DNA of 17,140 nucleotides from contig CAKPJM010000030.1 in assembly GCA_934162625.1 (NCBI GenBank), positions 1-17,140 on the forward strand, given 5' to 3'. How positions within the stretch are numbered: position 1 is the first letter of the stretch; every line of letters begins with the position of its first letter. Positions 14,833 to 17,140 of this stretch are shown in pieces. The stretch comes from an uncultured Clostridia bacterium. GTDB taxonomy: Bacteria > Bacillota > Clostridia > TANB77 > CAG-508. Under the pieces are notes generated by a model. The model had not been told where the DNA came from, did not search any database, and saw nothing but the letters and a program-made list of their open reading frames with translations. The translations under genes and the position numbers were made by a program.

Positions 14833-15239
14833 TGATAGATTAAATCATTCACTAGCTGTGGCTATAAAAAGGAAAAAAATATAACTTAAATGATAATGAA
14901 TTGAAAGACTTATTTGTATTAGGATTTAATTATGATATTGGTTATGAATATGGAAATAATTCTAATAATGCACATATTGGAGGAGAAATATTAAAAAGAA
15001 ATAATTATAAGTATTGGAAAGAAATTTATTATCATGGCAATATAAACACAGAGTACACATCACTGTTTTTAACAATATTAAATAAGGCAGATATGCAGAT
15101 TGATAAATATGGTAATGATGTTGGTTATACCAAAAGACTTGAAGATATCAAAAGTAGATATGGAGAAAATTCTACAACTTATAAGAATGCTAAAACATTA
15201 ATATTAAATTTAAGTAGAGTGAAAATCAATGCTAGATGA
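14822..15239 (+). pseudogene. HD-domain phosphohydrolase-like gene, frameshifted
   Basis: An ATG at 14822 encodes MFNNDRLNHSLAVAIKRKKI and then a stop at 14882. The next frame continues as YNLNDNELKDLFVLGFNYDIGYEYG and stays open to 15239. The join falls at a run of seven A (14873-14879). In intact relatives the helix between LAVA and YNLND is longer, so a short deletion plus frameshift is likely. The HD doublet is Tyr-Asp here (GFNYDIGYE), so a metal-binding His is also lost. The rest is recognisable: HIGGEILKRNNYKYWKEIYYHG and NKADMQIDKYGNDVGYTKRLEDIKSRYG. A TTG at 14901 would give only a truncated 112-residue product. It overlaps both neighbours by 11 bases. Confidence 0.72.
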
Positions 15240-15546
15240 ATATATAATTGTAACAACACTTTGTGATAAAGAAGAAATGGCAAATAAAATTGTAGACACA
15301 TTACTAGAAAAAAGATTAGTAGCTGGATGTCAAGTGTCTAAAGTTTATTCTAAATATTGGTGGAACAATGAATTGGAAGAATGTGATGAATATAAAATAG
15401 ATTTTAGAACAAAAGAAAGTTTATTTGGTAAAATAGAAACTGAAATAAAGAAAATACATAATTATGAAGTTGCTGAAATTTCCTACACTGAAATAAAAGA
15501 TGGAAGCCAAGATTTTTTTAAATGGATAGATAACAATATATGTTAA
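15229..15546 (+). CDS. cutA: CutA1-like (divalent-cation tolerance) protein
   Basis: This 105-residue protein matches the small trimeric CutA1 family in length and pattern. It has an N-terminal strand YIIVTTLCDKEEMANKIVDTLLEKRLVAGCQVSKVYSKYWWNNELE, a central strand with an EYKIDFRTKESLFGKIE helix, and a C-terminal YEVAEISYTEIKDGSQDFFKWI. The family's LAxxV, SxYxW and Exxxxxx[KR]T features appear as LVAGCQ, SKYWW and EYKIDFRTK. The role of CutA is unsettled; metal tolerance was the original proposal, and a signalling-type fold related to PII is known. The start overlaps the end of the HD-like frame, with only a weak AGAGTG upstream, so translation may depend on coupling. Confidence 0.85.
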   Translation: MLDEYIIVTTLCDKEEMANKIVDTLLEKRLVAGCQVSKVYSKYWWNNELEECDEYKIDFRTKESLFGKIETEIKKIHNYEVAEISYTEIKDGSQDFFKWIDNNIC

Positions 15547-15590
15547 AATTATTTAGGAAACTATTCAAAATAGTATTTGTGAGGGTATAA

Positions 15591-16058
15591 ATGGAAACAA
15601 AAAGATTTAGTAAATTAAGTAAAGAAGAACTGAATTTTATAATTGATATACATTTTAATCATTGGGTTAAGTATAATCCTAAAATGATAAAAGATAATAC
15701 AATATATAAATTTTCTCAGTTATATACCAAAAATCAATTACCTTTTGGAATTGCTTTACTGGATGAAAATAAAAATATAGTTGGCTTTTGTGTATTCAAA
15801 ATAGAAAACTTAAAGAAATATCCAGAGATCTATCATTGGCTATCAGATGTTATGATATTAGAACAATATCGAGGCAAAGGATATGGGAAATTATTGTTGT
15901 ATTATGGAGAAAGAATATTAAAAGATTTAGGTTATGATACAATTTATGTATGGACAGACCAAGCTCCAGATTTTTATAAAAAACTAGGTTTTATATATAA
16001 GCAAGAAGTTGAGAAAAATGAAGGTGGATATGGAAAGTTATTTTATAAAAAAATATAA
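15591..16058 (+). CDS. GNAT-family N-acetyltransferase
   Basis: This 155-residue single-domain enzyme should transfer an acetyl group from acetyl-CoA to an amine; the acceptor is unknown. Motif A, the pyrophosphate-binding site, is VMILEQYRGKGYGKLLL (87-103, Q/R-x-x-G-x-G as QYRGKGYG). It is followed by motif B with TIYVWTDQAPDFYKKLGF (117-134), including the usual aromatic residue before KKLGF. Strand 4 before motif A is IVGFCVFKI. It is preceded by GTGAGGG, 6 bases before the ATG. The gene lies 44 bases after cutA and is probably in the same transcript. It ends the plus-strand cluster. Confidence 0.9.
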   Translation: METKRFSKLSKEELNFIIDIHFNHWVKYNPKMIKDNTIYKFSQLYTKNQLPFGIALLDENKNIVGFCVFKIENLKKYPEIYHWLSDVMILEQYRGKGYGKLLLYYGERILKDLGYDTIYVWTDQAPDFYKKLGFIYKQEVEKNEGGYGKLFYKKI

Positions 16059-16065
16059 ATGTAAA

Positions 16066-16092
16066 CCCCCTCTCTCGTAATGAGTGAGGGGG
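16066..16092. terminator. GC-rich hairpin between convergent genes
   Basis: CCCCCTCTCTC (16066-16076) pairs with GAGTGAGGGGG (16082-16092) with one mismatch and a 5-base loop. On the minus strand it is followed by an interrupted T run. It should stop transcripts from the unknown GC-rich gene, and perhaps from the GNAT gene too. Confidence 0.6.
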
Positions 16093-16114
16093 AAAACTGA
16101 ATTCTCAGTTTTTT
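16093..16114 (+). terminator. AAAACTGA / TCAGTTTT terminator
   Basis: An 8-bp stem with a 4-base loop (ATTC) runs into six T on the plus strand. It follows the GC hairpin directly and probably completes termination of the GNAT gene cluster. Confidence 0.6.
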
Positions 16115-16125
16115 AGGTCGGCTGA

Positions 16126-16704
16126 TCACTCGAACTGGTGCGTGCCTGCGAATTCTTCGCGTCCGATTCTGTATCCCTTGAACTGACTTTCGTCACTTAC
16201 CAGGAAAACATCTCCTTCTTCGAGATTGCAGGGCGTTTCGGGGTCCCATTCGTTGAAGCATTCCGTCACACCTGCCTCAATCATTTCCTCAGTGATAACG
16301 ATGACGCGACGTCCCGATTCACCAGGTGCGATTGCAGGGCGTACTTCAGATGCAACATCGAGCAACGGTTTCAACTCCGCCATCTGCTCTTCCGACAGGT
16401 TGGAAAGATCATACGGCTTCCTAAGAAGCTTTTCGATTTTATCCTCGCCAGGAGCATAGATGTCGTACTTTCCGCCGATCAGGACCTTGCCGTCGATTAC
16501 ACGAACCACCACAGTCCTATCATCATCATAGGTGCAACCCTGAGGTGCTTCCTTAGTGACGATAACAGTTTTGCCATCCGCGTTGTGCCAGATGACATCT
16601 TTGAGGTTACCGAGATCTTTCACCTGACCAAGACCGATGGTGATAACCTCGATTTTCCGTGCTCCGACTACCGTACCCATTTCGAAAATCTTATTGTTTG
16701 CCAT
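16126..16704 (-). CDS. Unknown 192-residue protein encoded by GC-rich DNA
   Basis: I do not recognise this protein. It is acidic and soluble, with no signal peptide or membrane helix. The N-terminal half looks beta-rich (KTVIVTKEAPQG, RTVVVRVIDGKVLIGGKYDIYAPGED). A helical linker covers about 90-118 (EKLLRKPYDLSNLSEEQMAELKPLL). The C-terminal half is again beta-like (RRVIVITEEMIEAG, EEGDVFLVSDESQFKGYRIG). Three Cys are scattered and no catalytic signature is visible. AAGGAGG precedes the ATG, a consensus promoter lies upstream, and a terminator follows. Base composition and codon choice (GAC, GTC, ATC, AAG, GAG preferred) contrast sharply with every gene before it, suggesting transfer from a higher-GC donor. 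The antisense plus-strand frame has no ribosome site. Confidence 0.82.
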   Translation of the reverse strand: MANNKIFEMGTVVGARKIEVITIGLGQVKDLGNLKDVIWHNADGKTVIVTKEAPQGCTYDDDRTVVVRVIDGKVLIGGKYDIYAPGEDKIEKLLRKPYDLSNLSEEQMAELKPLLDVASEVRPAIAPGESGRRVIVITEEMIEAGVTECFNEWDPETPCNLEEGDVFLVSDESQFKGYRIGREEFAGTHQFE

Positions 16705-16802
16705 TTTTGTATCCTCCTTAAGAATTTATTTTTTTGTTTATGGCATACCAACCCTTGTTCAGACCCAATGATGACTTAAGGGCCTATAATCAAAAGATTG
16801 AT
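16705..16802 (-). promoter_or_regulatory. Untranslated leader of the unknown GC-rich gene
   Basis: The transcript predicted to start near 16802 has about 98 untranslated bases. A GC-rich portion (plus 16743-16783) can pair: GGC with GCC at the ends and CCTT with AAGG inside, leaving GTTGGTAT and a roughly 20-base loop. It is followed by an A-rich single-stranded stretch and a strong AAGGAGG. It does not match a riboswitch class I can name. It could be a structured regulator or simply a long leader. Confidence 0.4.
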
Positions 16803-16808
16803 AATTAT

Positions 16809-16837
16809 ATTATACCACAATTAACATAAAATGTCAA
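16809..16837 (-). promoter_or_regulatory. Consensus promoter of the unknown GC-rich gene
   Basis: A perfect TTGACA (plus 16832-16837) and a perfect TATAAT (plus 16809-16814) are exactly 17 bases apart, with a TGG before the -10. This is among the strongest promoters in the window. It starts 3 bases past the stop of the truncated Lys-rich frame. Confidence 0.88.
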
Positions 16838-16840
16838 AAA

Positions 16841-17080
16841 TTATCGTTCTCTCAATTTTTTCTTATCTTTCTTTTTTTCCTTAACAATTTCTTTTGATTT
16901 TTCAAGTTCAAGTTGATTTTTAAGCAGAATAGTCCTATTTTCAATTTCATAGCAGTTGACGATATCTTTATTGGTTTTCTTAATTAAAACCTTTAAATCG
17001 CCAATTTCGTGCGTAATCTTTTCTTTAATTTCTGGATTTGTTTCTCGTTTTCTTTTTCGCCATAAATTTTCTCTTTTGCC
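16841..17080 (-). pseudogene. Lys/Glu-rich coding frame without a visible start
   Basis: A minus-strand frame of 79 residues ends at TAA (16841-16843). It reads GKRENLWRKRKRETNPEIKE at the start, then a helical charged stretch (KKTNKDIVNCYEIENRTILL), and ends KEIVKEKKKDKKKLRER. The frame stays open a little further upstream but has no ATG, GTG or TTG before a stop near 17110, so it is 5'-truncated or begins at an unusual codon. Leu codons CTT and CTG are used often, unlike the TTA-dominated genes earlier in the window. The upstream boundary coincides with a GGGGACGG-containing stretch. A coiled-coil or nucleic-acid-associated protein is possible; function is unknown. Confidence 0.5.
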
Positions 17081-17140
17081 AATGGGGACGGCAGGCTGTC
17101 TGAAAATTAATCAAAAAATGTAGAGGTTGCCATCCTCGGC

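Noticed and set aside
16138..16779. A 213-codon open frame on the plus strand
   Set aside because: It is antisense to the 192-residue gene, has no ribosome site or promoter, and runs through the opposite gene's leader. It is a by-product of the GC-rich composition.
1..17140. CRISPR array, tRNA or rRNA genes, intact insertion sequence
   Set aside because: No regularly spaced direct repeats, no cloverleaf or rRNA-like stretch and no transposase frame were seen on either strand.

Overview
The window comes from a strongly AT-rich, low-GC Gram-positive bacterium, most likely a member of the Clostridia. The evidence is a T-box leader on tyrS, a heterodimeric Firmicutes-type ABC exporter, a class B3 penicillin-binding protein, strong AGGAGG ribosome sites and sigma-A promoters. 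No rRNA, tRNA, CRISPR array or intact transposase was found.

Region 1 (1-4244, minus strand) is housekeeping and cell envelope. It holds a truncated lipoprotein gene, tyrS with a complete tyrosine T-box leader and its own promoter, and a MecA/PbpC-type transpeptidase gene with its own promoter. A perfect 29-bp inverted repeat carrying a GGGGACAGACCCC core closes the region.

Region 2 (4245-9130, mostly minus strand) is a two-gene operon for a heterodimeric ABC exporter. One ATP site is degenerate in a mutually consistent way across the two subunits. Upstream lies a ParE/RelE-type toxin-antitoxin pair whose toxin frame has no conventional start codon where the family start should be.

Region 3 (9131-12480) has a plus-strand stand-alone E2/CAT-fold acyltransferase-like gene in which the usual catalytic His is Glu. 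It is followed by a strong terminator, a second GGGACAGTCCC inverted-repeat element, and a minus-strand metal-efflux operon. That operon is an ArsR/SmtB repressor plus a P1B-type Zn/Cd ATPase, with a clear operator between promoter and start.

Region 4 (12490-15546) is accessory and partly decaying. It contains a block of hairpins without a gene, a divergent pair (an unknown coiled-coil protein and a Cro/CI-type regulator) and broken coding remnants. A tightly overlapping plus-strand cluster follows: a broken small Cys-containing protein, a two-helix membrane protein, a frameshifted HD-domain gene and an intact cutA-like gene. A GNAT acetyltransferase gene lies a little further downstream (15591-16058).

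Region 5 (16060-17140) differs in composition. A 192-residue protein of unknown function is encoded by visibly GC-richer DNA, behind a strong promoter and a roughly 100-nt structured-looking leader. Behind it is a 5'-truncated Lys-rich frame. This looks horizontally acquired, or is an assembly join, and is the part least explained by known families.
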